A stretch of DNA of 16,869 nt from JANMEX01 sp041751995. Lineage in GTDB: Bacteria; Pseudomonadota; Alphaproteobacteria; Rhizobiales; Rhizobiaceae. Below are positions 5,950 to 14,031 of the stretch, one piece after another. Both the position numbers and the translations under genes were made by a program. The DNA lies in contig JBGSHY010000056.1 in NCBI GenBank assembly GCA_041751995.1, forward strand, positions 1-16,869. Reading direction: 5' to 3'. The notes below the pieces were generated by a model. The model had not been told where the DNA came from, ran no database searches, and saw only the letters and a program-made list of their open reading frames with translations. Each line of letters starts with the position of its first letter. Position 1 is the stretch's first letter.

Positions 5950-7947
5950 CTAGAAATTCCGCGCCAAACGATGGGCCGCATAAACGGCGTGGGCAATCAG
6001 GCCCGGTGCGACGCAGTCGCCGATTGGATCAACGGAACGAATACCGGCCTTGGACAGACTGACGGGATCATACAGCAGCTGGTCTGCCAGCCCATTTTGC
6101 GGGATCCTATCTGCAATGATCACGAGATGGTCGATTGCGCATTTCAGGGGGTCACCTCCCAGCAATGACACGAGCAGTGCCTGGCCATCAGATGTCGCTG
6201 AGAGGTCTCGACCAGCGATCATTTCAACGCCAATCTCAGTCAGGCGACGCAGAACACGATTTTGTTCCAGTGTCAGGCTGAGAAAACCGGCGTGCGTCAG
6301 CGCCGGGGTGGAGAAAACCACCTTTGCGCCGGACAGTTGGAGTCTTTCAGCGATCAGGCCGCCCATGTATCCGCCTTCGGTATCGTGGACAAGAATTCGC
6401 CCCTTTGGTTGAAGGCCATCCATGATGTCGTCTGGCGTCAACACCGTCATTGTGATGGACCCGCTGCGTTGTCCGTCGCGCGTCACGATGCTTGGCCGCC
6501 ACCGCGCGCCAGTGGCGATGACCACGCGCTCTGCGCCGAATCCCAGAATGTCTTCAAGCTGCATCGGGCTTGCAGGAAAAAGATCGACGTTGGTCAACTT
6601 TTTAAGCTGGCCGAGCCGGTAGTCACACACGCGGGCCCATGCCGCGATACCTGGCAAAGTCGCTTCCCGCGACACGCGGCCGCCGAAGGCATTGCTGGCT
6701 TCGGCAAGCGTAACGTGATGGCCCCGCCGTGCAAGCGACAGGGCGCACTCAAGGCCAGCGGGCCCGCCGCCCACAATCAGCACCGTGTCATCAGAGCGGC
6801 GAGCGGGCATGGTTTCTGGGTGCCAGCCGGCACGACCTTCTTCCATCATTGTCGGGTTTTGTGTGCAGCGGATCGGCACAAAGCTGTTTTCGCACGACAG
6901 GCAGATGTTGCAGCCAATGCATTCGCGAATATCGTCTGTACGCCCTTCGGCGATCTTTCGTGGCAGGAACGGGTCGGCAATGGAAGGCCGGGCTGCACCT
7001 ATAAAGTCCAAAATGCCGCGCTTTACTTGACTGACCATCGTATCTGGCGAGGTGAATCGTCCCACGCCGACCACTGGCTTGCCGGTGATCTGTTTGACAA
7101 AGCGCACGAAGGGCTCCTGATAGCCCTCTTGTGAAAACCTCGCCGTCTGGCTGTCATTTGACCAGTCGGACAAGTTCACGTCCCAAAGGTCCGGCAGATC
7201 CTTGAGGAGTTCAACAACAGCGGCCCCTTCGCCGTCATGGGTGAGGCCGTCTGGTCCGAGGAATTCCTCCACCGCAAAGCGCAAGGCCACAGCGCAGCGA
7301 TCGCCGACCGCGTCTTTCGTGTCTTCCAGCAATTCACGCAAAAGCCGCACGCGGTTTTCCAGACACCCGCCATACTCGTCGGTCCTGTCGTTGAACCGCC
7401 GCGCCAGAAAGTGCGAGGCGATGGACAGGTTGTGGCTGGCATAGACATATATGATATCAAACCCCGCGGCTTTGGCACGCAACGCTGCGGCTCGGTGATC
7501 CTGGCGCAGTTTACGAATGTCTGATTTGTCCATAGCGCGGGCCTGTACCGGCTCTGTCGATTCAATGAGCAAACGCGATGATGGCGCAATGCTGTGCCGC
7601 CGCGATGTGCGGTTGGCGGAGTAAAGTCCCATATGCGCAAGTTCGGCCCCTGCAAGCGCGCCATGCTTGTGAACCAAATCTGCCATGCGCGCCTGGCGGG
7701 CGATGTCTCCATCGCTCCCAAGGCGCAGAGCTGGATAGGGTGAGATATCGGCATCCAGCGAGATTTCGATGTTTTCGGTGCAAACCACGCCCCAACCGCC
7801 CATCGCTTTCATTTCTCGCATGGCGGCCACATCGGCGGGCGCGCGGTCGGCAATGCCGGTGCAGTGCGGCACTTGGTAGAACCGGTTTGGCGCTGTCACC
7901 GGTCCAATGCGGACCGGTTCAAACAGCACGCTGTAGCGTGGGTCCAT
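5950..7947 (-). CDS. Trimethylamine-dehydrogenase-type iron-sulfur flavoprotein (probable N-demethylase of a methylated amine)
   Basis: 665-residue oxidoreductase with the TMADH layout. Residues 1-330 form an FMN-binding TIM barrel (LFEPVRIGP, NRFYQVPHC). A 4Fe-4S motif has Cys343, 346, 349 and 361 (CIGCNIC...CTQNP). An ADP/FAD-binding Rossmann domain starts at VLIVGGGPAG (389-398). Cys29 matches the cysteine that binds FMN covalently in TMADH. Tyr169, His172 and Asp265 match its active-site residues. Of the three aromatic residues that cradle trimethylamine, only Trp262 is kept; Tyr60 and Trp355 are replaced. The substrate is therefore probably not trimethylamine. DgcA (dimethylglycine) and StcD-like (stachydrine) demethylases are relatives. 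It starts 8 bases after choX, with only AAGG as ribosome binding site, so translation may be coupled. Last gene of the operon. Confidence 0.9.
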   Translation of the reverse strand: MDPRYSVLFEPVRIGPVTAPNRFYQVPHCTGIADRAPADVAAMREMKAMGGWGVVCTENIEISLDADISPYPALRLGSDGDIARQARMADLVHKHGALAGAELAHMGLYSANRTSRRHSIAPSSRLLIESTEPVQARAMDKSDIRKLRQDHRAAALRAKAAGFDIIYVYASHNLSIASHFLARRFNDRTDEYGGCLENRVRLLRELLEDTKDAVGDRCAVALRFAVEEFLGPDGLTHDGEGAAVVELLKDLPDLWDVNLSDWSNDSQTARFSQEGYQEPFVRFVKQITGKPVVGVGRFTSPDTMVSQVKRGILDFIGAARPSIADPFLPRKIAEGRTDDIRECIGCNICLSCENSFVPIRCTQNPTMMEEGRAGWHPETMPARRSDDTVLIVGGGPAGLECALSLARRGHHVTLAEASNAFGGRVSREATLPGIAAWARVCDYRLGQLKKLTNVDLFPASPMQLEDILGFGAERVVIATGARWRPSIVTRDGQRSGSITMTVLTPDDIMDGLQPKGRILVHDTEGGYMGGLIAERLQLSGAKVVFSTPALTHAGFLSLTLEQNRVLRRLTEIGVEMIAGRDLSATSDGQALLVSLLGGDPLKCAIDHLVIIADRIPQNGLADQLLYDPVSLSKAGIRSVDPIGDCVAPGLIAHAVYAAHRLARNF

Positions 7948-7955
7948 CCTTGGTT

Positions 7956-8882
7956 TTACTTCGCCAGCGCCGCGGCAACAGCTGCTGCTGCATCGCCGCC
8001 GTCAAAGGTCGTTACCCCTTCGAGCCATGGCTTGACGGCATCAGGATTGGCCTTCAACCACACAAGCGCAGATGCTTTGGGGTCGGCATTGTCCTTGAGA
8101 ACCGGCTCCATCATGGCGCTTTCCATGGCGAGATCAAACTTCAGATTACTGACCAATTTTCCGGCATTCGGGCATTCACCTACGTAACCTGCGCGGGCCA
8201 GTGTGTACACTTTGGCAGAGCCGAAGCCTGAATCGCCCATGCCGTCAAGGTAGGCGATTTTCATGCTGGCCATGACCGGGTGAGGAGTCCAGCCTAAAAA
8301 GATGACCCATTCATTCTTGGAAATCGCTTTTTCGGCTTCGGTGAGCATGCCTGCTTCGGAACTTTCCACAAGTTCAAACCCTGCAAGATTGTTCTTCGGA
8401 TCGGCGATCAATTCTCCAACGATGCGGTTGCCTTCGTCGCCTGGTTCAATGCCGAAGATCTTGCCCCTGAACTTGTCCTTGTGAGCTCCGACATCCGCCA
8501 GGCCTTTCACACCGGCATCGGACACATACTGCGGCACGACAAGGCCGTAGCCTGCGCCATCAAGATTGAGACCGACCGTATCAAGCGATTTTTCTGCAGC
8601 ATAGGGTGCCATTTCAAGCGTCATGCTGGGCATCCAATTGCCAAGAAAAACATCAATATCCTTGCTCTTCAAGGATGCCAACGCGACCGGCACCGACACT
8701 GTCTTCACATCCGGCACATATCCGAGGGCCTCAAGTACAATTGCAGCGGTACCAGTGGTGACTTGGATGTCGGTCCAACCGACATCGGCAAAGCGGACTG
8801 TTTTGCAGCTTTCGCTGTCAGCATAAGCGCCTACCGTGCCGATGAGCAGTGCAAGGGTGGACAGCAAGAGTTTCTTTTTCAT
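7956..8882 (-). CDS. ChoX-like periplasmic substrate-binding protein (choline/betaine ABC-type)
   Basis: 308-residue secreted binding protein. The signal peptide MKKKLLLSTLALLIG... has a likely cleavage after AYA (residue 21). The mature protein resembles ChoX of rhizobia: VRFADVGWTD, GNWMP, GIEPGDEGNR and FLGWTPHP. Trp36, Asp38, Trp83, Tyr112 and Trp198 correspond, with a constant offset of 7, to the ChoX choline cage (Trp43, Asp45, Trp90, Tyr119, Trp205). The position of ChoX Asn156 is Asp149 here, so the ligand may differ from choline. ATG 8882 has GAGGAA upstream. The gene lies between two enzyme genes. No permease or ATPase gene is in the window, so it must use transporter parts encoded elsewhere or beyond the window, or act otherwise. 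Confidence 0.92.
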   Translation of the reverse strand: MKKKLLLSTLALLIGTVGAYADSESCKTVRFADVGWTDIQVTTGTAAIVLEALGYVPDVKTVSVPVALASLKSKDIDVFLGNWMPSMTLEMAPYAAEKSLDTVGLNLDGAGYGLVVPQYVSDAGVKGLADVGAHKDKFRGKIFGIEPGDEGNRIVGELIADPKNNLAGFELVESSEAGMLTEAEKAISKNEWVIFLGWTPHPVMASMKIAYLDGMGDSGFGSAKVYTLARAGYVGECPNAGKLVSNLKFDLAMESAMMEPVLKDNADPKASALVWLKANPDAVKPWLEGVTTFDGGDAAAAVAAALAK

Positions 8883-8924
8883 TTCAGTTCCTCTCTGTTT
8901 GTATGATCGATGTTTCCGATGAAG

Positions 8925-10676
8925 CTACGCCGCCTCCCGCGGTATGGCCTCACCGCGGGCATTGGCCAGCAATGCCGCGGCGAGAGCAGGACGATTGCCT
9001 GCATAGTTGCGGCTGATTTCGCGGCCGCGCTGGCGTGATGCCCAAAAAGGATCGGCCATAAGCGCAGCGTCCACGGCTTGCGGCAGGTGCCTGCCGCGGA
9101 TGAGGTCGGACATGCGCTCAGCAAGGGCAAGGGTCGGCGCATTCAGATCGCCGGCGGTTGCCTGCGGCATCAGAGAGGCATCAACGACGCGCAGGCCCGA
9201 GACGCCGCGCACGAGGCCTTCCGGTGTTGTCACCGATTGGTCATCGTTGCCCATCCGGCAGGTGCCGCAGGGGTGATAGGCACTTTCGAGTTTGCTCTTC
9301 ATGAAGTCATCAAGTGCATTGTCGCTGGCGTCAGCGCCCGGCGCCAGCTCCTTGCCGCGATAGGGGGCAAAGGCCGGTTGGCTGAATATCTCGCGCGTCA
9401 AAGCGATACAGGCGCGGAATTCCTGCCAGTCATCTTCGTGTGACATGTAGTTGAAGCGCACGCGCGGCAAGCTTTCAGGATTGGTATCGCGTAACCTCAC
9501 ATGCCCCCGTGACTTGGAGCGCTTGGTGCCGACATGCACTTGGAAGCCGTGACTTCTGGCCATCGTTTGGCCGTCGTAGGAAATGGCGAGCGGCAGGAAG
9601 TGGTATTGAATGTCCGGATAGACAATGCCGGCGCGGCTGCGGATATGACCGCCGCTTTCAAAATGATTGGTGGCGCCAAGGCCGCCCTTTGTGGCGAGCC
9701 ATTCGATGCCGATTCTGGCCTTGCCCCAAAGGCTTTGCGTGGGGAACAGCGTGATGGGCTTGGTGCACTCCATCTGAAGATAAAGTTCCATATGATCCAT
9801 CAGGTTTTCGCCAACTTGGGCAGCATCGAACAGGACGGGAATGCCGTGCGCAGCAAGTTCAGCGGCAGGGCCTATCCCTGAGCGCTTGAGAATGACGGGC
9901 GACATGATCGAGCCGGCAGACAAGATGACCTCGCGGCCGGCCTTCGCCTCCTGCACCTGCCCGGCAACGATGAAGCGGACACCGGTCGCCCTTTTGTCAT
10001 CGAACAGGACGTTGTCGACGACGGCGCCGGTGATAACCTTTACATTGCCGCGGGCCATAGCGGGGCGCAAATAGGCGCGGGCCGCGCTCATGCGCAGGCC
10101 ATCACCGACATTCATTTCCATCGGACCGAAGCCTTCATGCTGCAGCTCGTTCATGTTGGGGCTGCGCGCATATCCGGCTTCCACGCCGGCTTCGATGAAG
10201 GTCTGATAAAGCGGGTTTTTCTCCAGGCCACGTTTGATCTTGACCGGGCCGTCTGTGCCGCGCAGCAGTCCGCCGCCCTGTACAGCTTCGAGGCGCTGAA
10301 AGTAGGGCAGCACACTGGACCAGCGCCAGCCATCGGCACCGAGAGCCTCCCATAATTCATAGTCCATTGGATTGCCACGTACCCAGCACATGCCGTTGAT
10401 CGATGAGGAGCCGCCGAGGCCCTTGCCGCGCGGCAGGTTGACCTCACGGCCATCGAGGCCGGGCTCGGCTTCGGTCTTCATGCCCCAGTTGAAGCGTTTG
10501 GTGTTCATCGGGATGGAGAGCGCCGAGGGCATGTCCACGATGACGGACCTCTCGCTGCCACCTGCTTCCAGTACGAGGATGCGCAACGACGGATCTTCTC
10601 CAAGTCGGTTTGCCAGCACGCAGCCGGCCGAGCCAGCGCCTACGATGATATAGTCAAATGTTCCTGAGGCGGGCAT
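8925..10676 (-). CDS. GMC-family FAD-dependent alcohol dehydrogenase, choline-dehydrogenase-like
   Basis: 583-residue flavoprotein that would oxidise a primary alcohol, by context a choline-like amino alcohol, to the aldehyde. The N-terminus FDYIIVGAGSAGCVLANRL is the FAD-binding Rossmann fold. The GMC signature RGKGLGGSSSINGM follows near residue 85. The C-terminus has catalytic His468 in HPCGTCRMG and NAPT near residue 512. Length fits BetA and related dehydrogenases, with a C-terminal extension of about 50 residues. The open frame extends upstream to 10802, but that part overlaps the cupin gene. ATG 10676 directly precedes the Rossmann strand and lies 8 bases after the cupin stop. Substrate assignment rests on the ChoX-like and TMADH-like neighbours. 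Other GMC alcohol dehydrogenases share these motifs. Confidence 0.9.
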   Translation of the reverse strand: MPASGTFDYIIVGAGSAGCVLANRLGEDPSLRILVLEAGGSERSVIVDMPSALSIPMNTKRFNWGMKTEAEPGLDGREVNLPRGKGLGGSSSINGMCWVRGNPMDYELWEALGADGWRWSSVLPYFQRLEAVQGGGLLRGTDGPVKIKRGLEKNPLYQTFIEAGVEAGYARSPNMNELQHEGFGPMEMNVGDGLRMSAARAYLRPAMARGNVKVITGAVVDNVLFDDKRATGVRFIVAGQVQEAKAGREVILSAGSIMSPVILKRSGIGPAAELAAHGIPVLFDAAQVGENLMDHMELYLQMECTKPITLFPTQSLWGKARIGIEWLATKGGLGATNHFESGGHIRSRAGIVYPDIQYHFLPLAISYDGQTMARSHGFQVHVGTKRSKSRGHVRLRDTNPESLPRVRFNYMSHEDDWQEFRACIALTREIFSQPAFAPYRGKELAPGADASDNALDDFMKSKLESAYHPCGTCRMGNDDQSVTTPEGLVRGVSGLRVVDASLMPQATAGDLNAPTLALAERMSDLIRGRHLPQAVDAALMADPFWASRQRGREISRNYAGNRPALAAALLANARGEAIPREAA

Positions 10677-10684
10677 TGGCGGCC

Positions 10685-11044
10685 TCAAGCGATGATGACG
10701 TAGTATTTCAGCATGGGCACCGGCTGGTTCCAGACACCTTTGAAGCCTTTGGGCACGAAGAATGAATCGCCCTTGCGATAGGTTTCGCTGCCCCCTTCCC
10801 ATTCGAGCGTAACTTCGCCTTCCAGGACAATCATGAACTCATCGGCGGGATAGTCGTCATAGCGTTCTGTGTAAGGGCTGCAGCGCCAGATGCCGGTGCG
10901 CACGCCGTTTTCGGGCCGCGTAAACCAGGCGTGATCGAGGCCAACCGGTTTGCCAGACAGCAATTCGGCATGTTCGAGCGCTTCATCGGGCAGGCTGAGC
11001 CAACCGTCTGGGCCTGTTGCGGAAAAACGGATCGGTTTGTTCAA
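10685..11044 (-). CDS. Cupin-domain protein (DUF861/cupin_3, EutQ-like)
   Basis: 119-residue single-domain beta-barrel protein, first gene of the operon. The core DEFMIVLEGEVTLEWEGG...YRKGDSFFVPKGFKGVWNQ is typical of the DUF861/EutQ-like cupins. The histidines of classical metal cupins are missing, so catalysis is doubtful; ligand sensing, amine binding or stabilisation is possible. I chose the TTG start at 11044 because AGGAG lies 6 bases upstream and the operon promoter at 11076-11104 lies just before it. Longer readings starting at a TTG at 11104 would begin inside the promoter. It is 8 bases from the GMC gene. Confidence 0.85.
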   Translation of the reverse strand: MNKPIRFSATGPDGWLSLPDEALEHAELLSGKPVGLDHAWFTRPENGVRTGIWRCSPYTERYDDYPADEFMIVLEGEVTLEWEGGSETYRKGDSFFVPKGFKGVWNQPVPMLKYYVIIA

Positions 11045-11075
11045 GGGGCGCTCCTGAGCTTCATGCTGCACAAGA

Positions 11076-11104
11076 ATGCTAGGGGGTGACAGGCGGGGTG
11101 ACAA
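11076..11104 (-). promoter_or_regulatory. Promoter of the cupin-GMC-choX-demethylase operon
   Basis: On the minus strand TTGTCA (-35, 11104-11099) and TAGCAT (-10, 11081-11076) are separated by exactly 17 bases. The predicted start is near 11069, 25 bases before the TTG start codon of the cupin gene. The -35 box overlaps one of three TGTCAC copies. Confidence 0.6.
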
Positions 11105-11110
11105 GTGACA
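11086..11110 (-). repeat. Three TGTCAC repeats around the -35 region
   Basis: Plus-strand GTGACA occurs at 11086-11091, 11098-11103 and 11105-11110. The first two lie in an extended 8-base match, GGGTGACA, with a 12-base period. They overlap the -35 box and spacer of the operon promoter and could be the activation half-sites of the LysR regulator or a site for a second factor. Confidence 0.45.
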
Positions 11111-11124
11111 TGTCGTCGACTAGA

Positions 11125-11139
11125 GTAACCAGAAGTTAC
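11125..11139. promoter_or_regulatory. LysR-type recognition site (T-N11-A dyad)
   Basis: GTAACCAGAAGTTAC is a perfect inverted repeat (GTAAC/GTTAC) with a T-N11-A core (T11126, A11138). It is centred at 11132, about 63 bases upstream of the predicted operon start at 11069, the usual place of a LysR recognition site. It also ends 6 bases before the divergent LysR start codon and touches its ribosome binding site, which suggests autorepression. Confidence 0.65.
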
Positions 11140-11145
11140 GGAGAC

Positions 11146-12120
11146 ATGATGCGCAGGCAACACTCACTTACCGCGTTGCGGGCGTTTGAATGTGTCGCAC
11201 GCCTGAAAAGCATTTCTGCAGCTGCAGAGGAATTGCGCGTCACGCGGCCGGCAGTTTCCAAGCAAGTGACGCTACTGGAGCGATCGATGGAAGTTGCGCT
11301 TTTGACGCGCACGGGCAATGCCATCCATCTGACTGCGCAGGGCGAGGTGCTGTATGACGGTTTGCGGCGAGCTTTTGACATCATGACGTCCACTGTGGAG
11401 GCGGTGACCAAGCCAAATCAAAAAGACAAACGCTTGCGCATACTTGTTTGCCGCGATTTTGCGTCGAGTTGGCTGGCTGGTCAGGTCGGAGCGTTTTTGG
11501 TCGAGAACCCCGGTGTGGCGCTCGAGATCACTGCGGAGAAGAACGGAACTCTTAGACTTGATGAGAACTTCGACTTTCGCATTTTCTATGGATTAACCGG
11601 ACAAATGGCGGGCAATGATCTGGTCGAAATCGAATTGTGCAAGTGGATCGACATTCCAGTTTGCACCGAGTCATTTGCCCAACGCTACCTCGATGATGGT
11701 AGGAAACCGTGCGAGGCGCCCTTTCTGATCGATGCAAACTACGATGTGTGGGATGAATGGTGCGAATACGCGGGCTTTGATGCCGGGGGGGCGCGGACGC
11801 ACATAACGATGTTCAACGAGACGACACTTTGCCTCTCCGTCGCGGCATCGGGCGGCGGCCTGACATTCGGCGACAGCTTCCTGACCTTGCCCGCAATAAT
11901 CTCCGGAGACTTGATTGCACCGTTTCCTGCGGGCCTGATGAGCGCCCAGAGTTACTTCATGTACACTTCGCCAGTGAACCGGCCATCGAAAGCGGCGGTA
12001 AAATTTGCCGATTGGCTGAAAAGCGCGATCGAATTTTATGATGGCACTGTCCATAAGGTGCTGAGTGAAAGGAATGTTGCAGTCTTGACTAGAAACAAGG
12101 GCGAACTCAATGCAGGATAA
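11146..12120 (+). CDS. LysR-type transcriptional regulator (GcvA-like) of the amine operon
   Basis: 324-residue LysR protein. The N-terminal winged helix-turn-helix covers residues 8-65 (LTALRAFECVARLKSISAAA, RVTRPAVSKQV). The C-terminal two-lobed effector-binding domain spans about residues 95-300 with typical strands (LRILVCRDFASSWL). GGAG lies just upstream; ATG 11149 would have better spacing, 11146 is the first of the two adjacent ATGs. The gene is divergent from the cupin operon and shares its control region, which holds a T-N11-A dyad. It most likely activates the operon in response to a pathway compound and represses itself. The effector is unknown. Confidence 0.92.
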   Translation: MMRRQHSLTALRAFECVARLKSISAAAEELRVTRPAVSKQVTLLERSMEVALLTRTGNAIHLTAQGEVLYDGLRRAFDIMTSTVEAVTKPNQKDKRLRILVCRDFASSWLAGQVGAFLVENPGVALEITAEKNGTLRLDENFDFRIFYGLTGQMAGNDLVEIELCKWIDIPVCTESFAQRYLDDGRKPCEAPFLIDANYDVWDEWCEYAGFDAGGARTHITMFNETTLCLSVAASGGGLTFGDSFLTLPAIISGDLIAPFPAGLMSAQSYFMYTSPVNRPSKAAVKFADWLKSAIEFYDGTVHKVLSERNVAVLTRNKGELNAG

Positions 12121-12336
12121 AAGGGTAACTCGTAGCGTGCCTATGGCTTCTGCATCATAGTTCTAATCTTGGGAATCGCCATCTACAGAAGTTTGGGCAG
12201 AATTCGCGAAACACATCCCTACGCAACACTGCGACTCCCGCTTTCTGGTGCCGCAAAAGCAAAACCTGCGTCTGACTTGGGTGAGCCTTGCCATCTGGCA
12301 GGGTAGGGGCCGGGGGCAGAATGGCAGCTGCTGGGC

Positions 12337-12394
12337 TGTACAATATGGAAGCAGCCGTCAGGAAAAGTCGGACCGGACGGCCCATGGCGGTCCT
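12337..12394 (-). repeat. 58-bp direct repeat copy R1, probable IS5-family transposase relic
   Basis: This copy matches 14862-14919 in 56 of 58 positions, same orientation. Differences are at 12344 (T/G) and 12359 (C/G). On the minus strand the shared part reads RTAMGRPVRLFLTAASILY, which resembles the GRP(I/V)RxFLTAGQ segment of IS5-family transposases. Both mismatches are synonymous in that frame. It lies at the 5' end of a shortened membrane-protein frame. Confidence 0.75.
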
Positions 12395-12632
12395 CTATGC
12401 AAATTTCTTCGGCTCGATCGTCATCGTCTGGGCGTTCTTGCGCTTGCGGTCCGGCATGGTCTGGATGGGCCGCTACGCCGCCGCCGCCCGGTTCATGTTC
12501 AGCGCAGCGATGATCCAATCCCTGACAAGCGGGGCGAGCCCGTTGCTGTGGGGCTTTCTCGTCATCGAGTTGACCTTTGGCATCCTTCAGCTTCTGCCAT
12601 ATGAAAGCACTGCGCTTCAGACCCCGGCGTAG
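12345..12632 (+). pseudogene. Remnant of a small membrane protein, N-terminus lost at repeat R1
   Basis: An open frame of 95 codons. The first 17 come from the repeat and are probably not natural protein. From about residue 18 the sequence is plausible: a membrane segment YANFFGSIVIVWAFLRLR, a polar stretch GRYAAAARFMFSA, and a second segment PLLWGFLVIELTFGILQLLP. This looks like the C-terminal half of a longer small membrane-protein family of unknown function. There is no ribosome binding site before ATG 12345. The frame may still be translated as it stands, so calling it broken is an inference. Confidence 0.5.
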
Positions 12633-13134
12633 GTCTGCGCTATGCGCCAAAAGCTGCACTTTGCTCGCTGGAATGGCGAAAACCAAGTTAAGTTGGCACT
12701 GGTTCAAAACACGATGTAGACTGTGCATGGCTTACTCCGCTTTGCGTGCTGGCCCATTTTACGGCGGGCAGGCAGCGCGAAGGTGTGCTGTCAGCCTAGC
12801 GTGGCATGACCACAAACGACCGTTTTTGACCAAGGGTATGGGTATGAGGTTTTTGTCCGACTGCGCCAACGCTCGCAGGACGCGCCCGGCCCAAATCGGA
12901 CCTTCGAAAGCGTGGTGCCTCGAATAGTCAAAATCAGGGCTCCTGGCTTCTGCTGCCTTTGCGCGAACACCCAACAAAGGAAAGGTGATCACTTCGAAGA
13001 AAAGGAGACGGGGAAATATTGGCACTGATCAAACGTGATAGATTGCGACCGCTGAGGCAAGCAATGCCAAAGCGCGAGTGGGCAACCTCTCCGGGAAGAG
13101 GAAGGAGCAGTTTTGGTGAGCGCTGCAAATGGAT
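12633..13134. other. About 500 bases without a supportable gene
   Basis: No frame here shows family resemblance, a good ribosome binding site or consistent codon use. Short frames run on both strands (12577-12927 plus, 12759-13025 minus) but look like chance. An imperfect hairpin (CCTCTCCGGGAAGAGG, near 13086-13101) lies just past the LysR stop, without a T-run. The stretch probably holds gene debris next to the scrambled region. Confidence 0.4.
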
Positions 13135-14031
13135 TCAACCGGCCAGATACTGTCTCAATCCTAGAGCAAGGCCGTCAAAGACCGCGCTGATGGCGGGTTG
13201 ATGCCGCTGGTCCTCATGGACCGCCAGCCAAACGTCCAGATCGAAGGCAATCATTCCCTCGAGTACTGGCACCAAATCTGGGTTTCGACGAGCTATCCCA
13301 ACTTGGACAATTCCTATTCCTATACCGGCCTTGATGGCCTCCAACTGAGCGACATCATTGTCCGAGCGGAATGTGAACATTTCTCGCTTTATTGGGAGTA
13401 TTGCCTGCGACACTGAACGCGCGGAATGATCATCTCGATCAAATCCGATCAGATGCGCCTCCAGCAATTCGTCGATGTTTGTTGGCGTGCCAAAGTGCGC
13501 GAGGTAGCTATGATGGGCAAAGATGCCCAAGGGCGTCACCCCAATCTTGCGTGCGACCAGACCATCCTGGACAGGCCGTACCATCCGTACCGCGATGTCA
13601 GCATCGCGGCGCAAGAGATCGTCGTTATGGTTGCTGAGAACCAGTTCGAAAGTTATCTCGGGGTGCGCGTGGCGGATGGCAGTCAGAATACGCGGCAACA
13701 CTGCGATACCCATAATTTCGCTCGCCGCAATGCGCACAGTCCCACGCGGCGACTTAACATCGCCTGTCGATTCAGCAGTGCGGATTAGCGAGGCCATGGC
13801 GGCTTCCATCGCTTCTGCCGAGGAAAGTAATGAACGTGCCGCTTCGGTCGGTATCAATCCAGATGGTGAACGGGTGAACAGTGCGAGTCCAAGCGCCGCT
13901 TCGATTTCATCGACGTGTCGACCAATTGTAGGCTGCGTCAGACGTGTGGTTCGGGCGGCGGCAGAGAGGCTGCCGCCGCGCATCACAGCGAGGAATGATC
14001 GAACAAGGCTCCAGTCGGACAAAGCAGTCAT
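13135..14031 (-). CDS. LysR-type transcriptional regulator
   Basis: 298-residue LysR protein. Residues 4-62 form the winged helix-turn-helix (DWSLVRSFLAVMRGGSLSAA, RLTQPTIGRHVDEIE). The effector domain (about 90-290) starts at PRGTVRIAASEIMGI and carries the common GIAVLPR-type strand. Its style fits regulators that control one neighbouring gene. The frame extends to 14220, but ATG 14031 starts exactly where LysR proteins normally begin. There is no good ribosome binding site, and the start codon lies in a palindrome, so binding there should block its own expression. It is divergent from the DUF4260 gene, 88 bases away, its likely target. Confidence 0.9.
   Translation of the reverse strand: MTALSDWSLVRSFLAVMRGGSLSAAARTTRLTQPTIGRHVDEIEAALGLALFTRSPSGLIPTEAARSLLSSAEAMEAAMASLIRTAESTGDVKSPRGTVRIAASEIMGIAVLPRILTAIRHAHPEITFELVLSNHNDDLLRRDADIAVRMVRPVQDGLVARKIGVTPLGIFAHHSYLAHFGTPTNIDELLEAHLIGFDRDDHSARSVSQAILPIKREMFTFRSDNDVAQLEAIKAGIGIGIVQVGIARRNPDLVPVLEGMIAFDLDVWLAVHEDQRHQPAISAVFDGLALGLRQYLAG

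Noticed and set aside
10677..10802. Extended N-terminus of the GMC dehydrogenase
   Set aside because: The 42 extra codons overlap the cupin gene and precede the usual start of the FAD-binding fold.
12219..12728. Open frames on both strands around repeat R1 (12219-12728 minus, 12248-12604 plus)
   Set aside because: No recognisable domains, no ribosome binding sites, and they conflict with the membrane-protein-like frame at 12345-12632.
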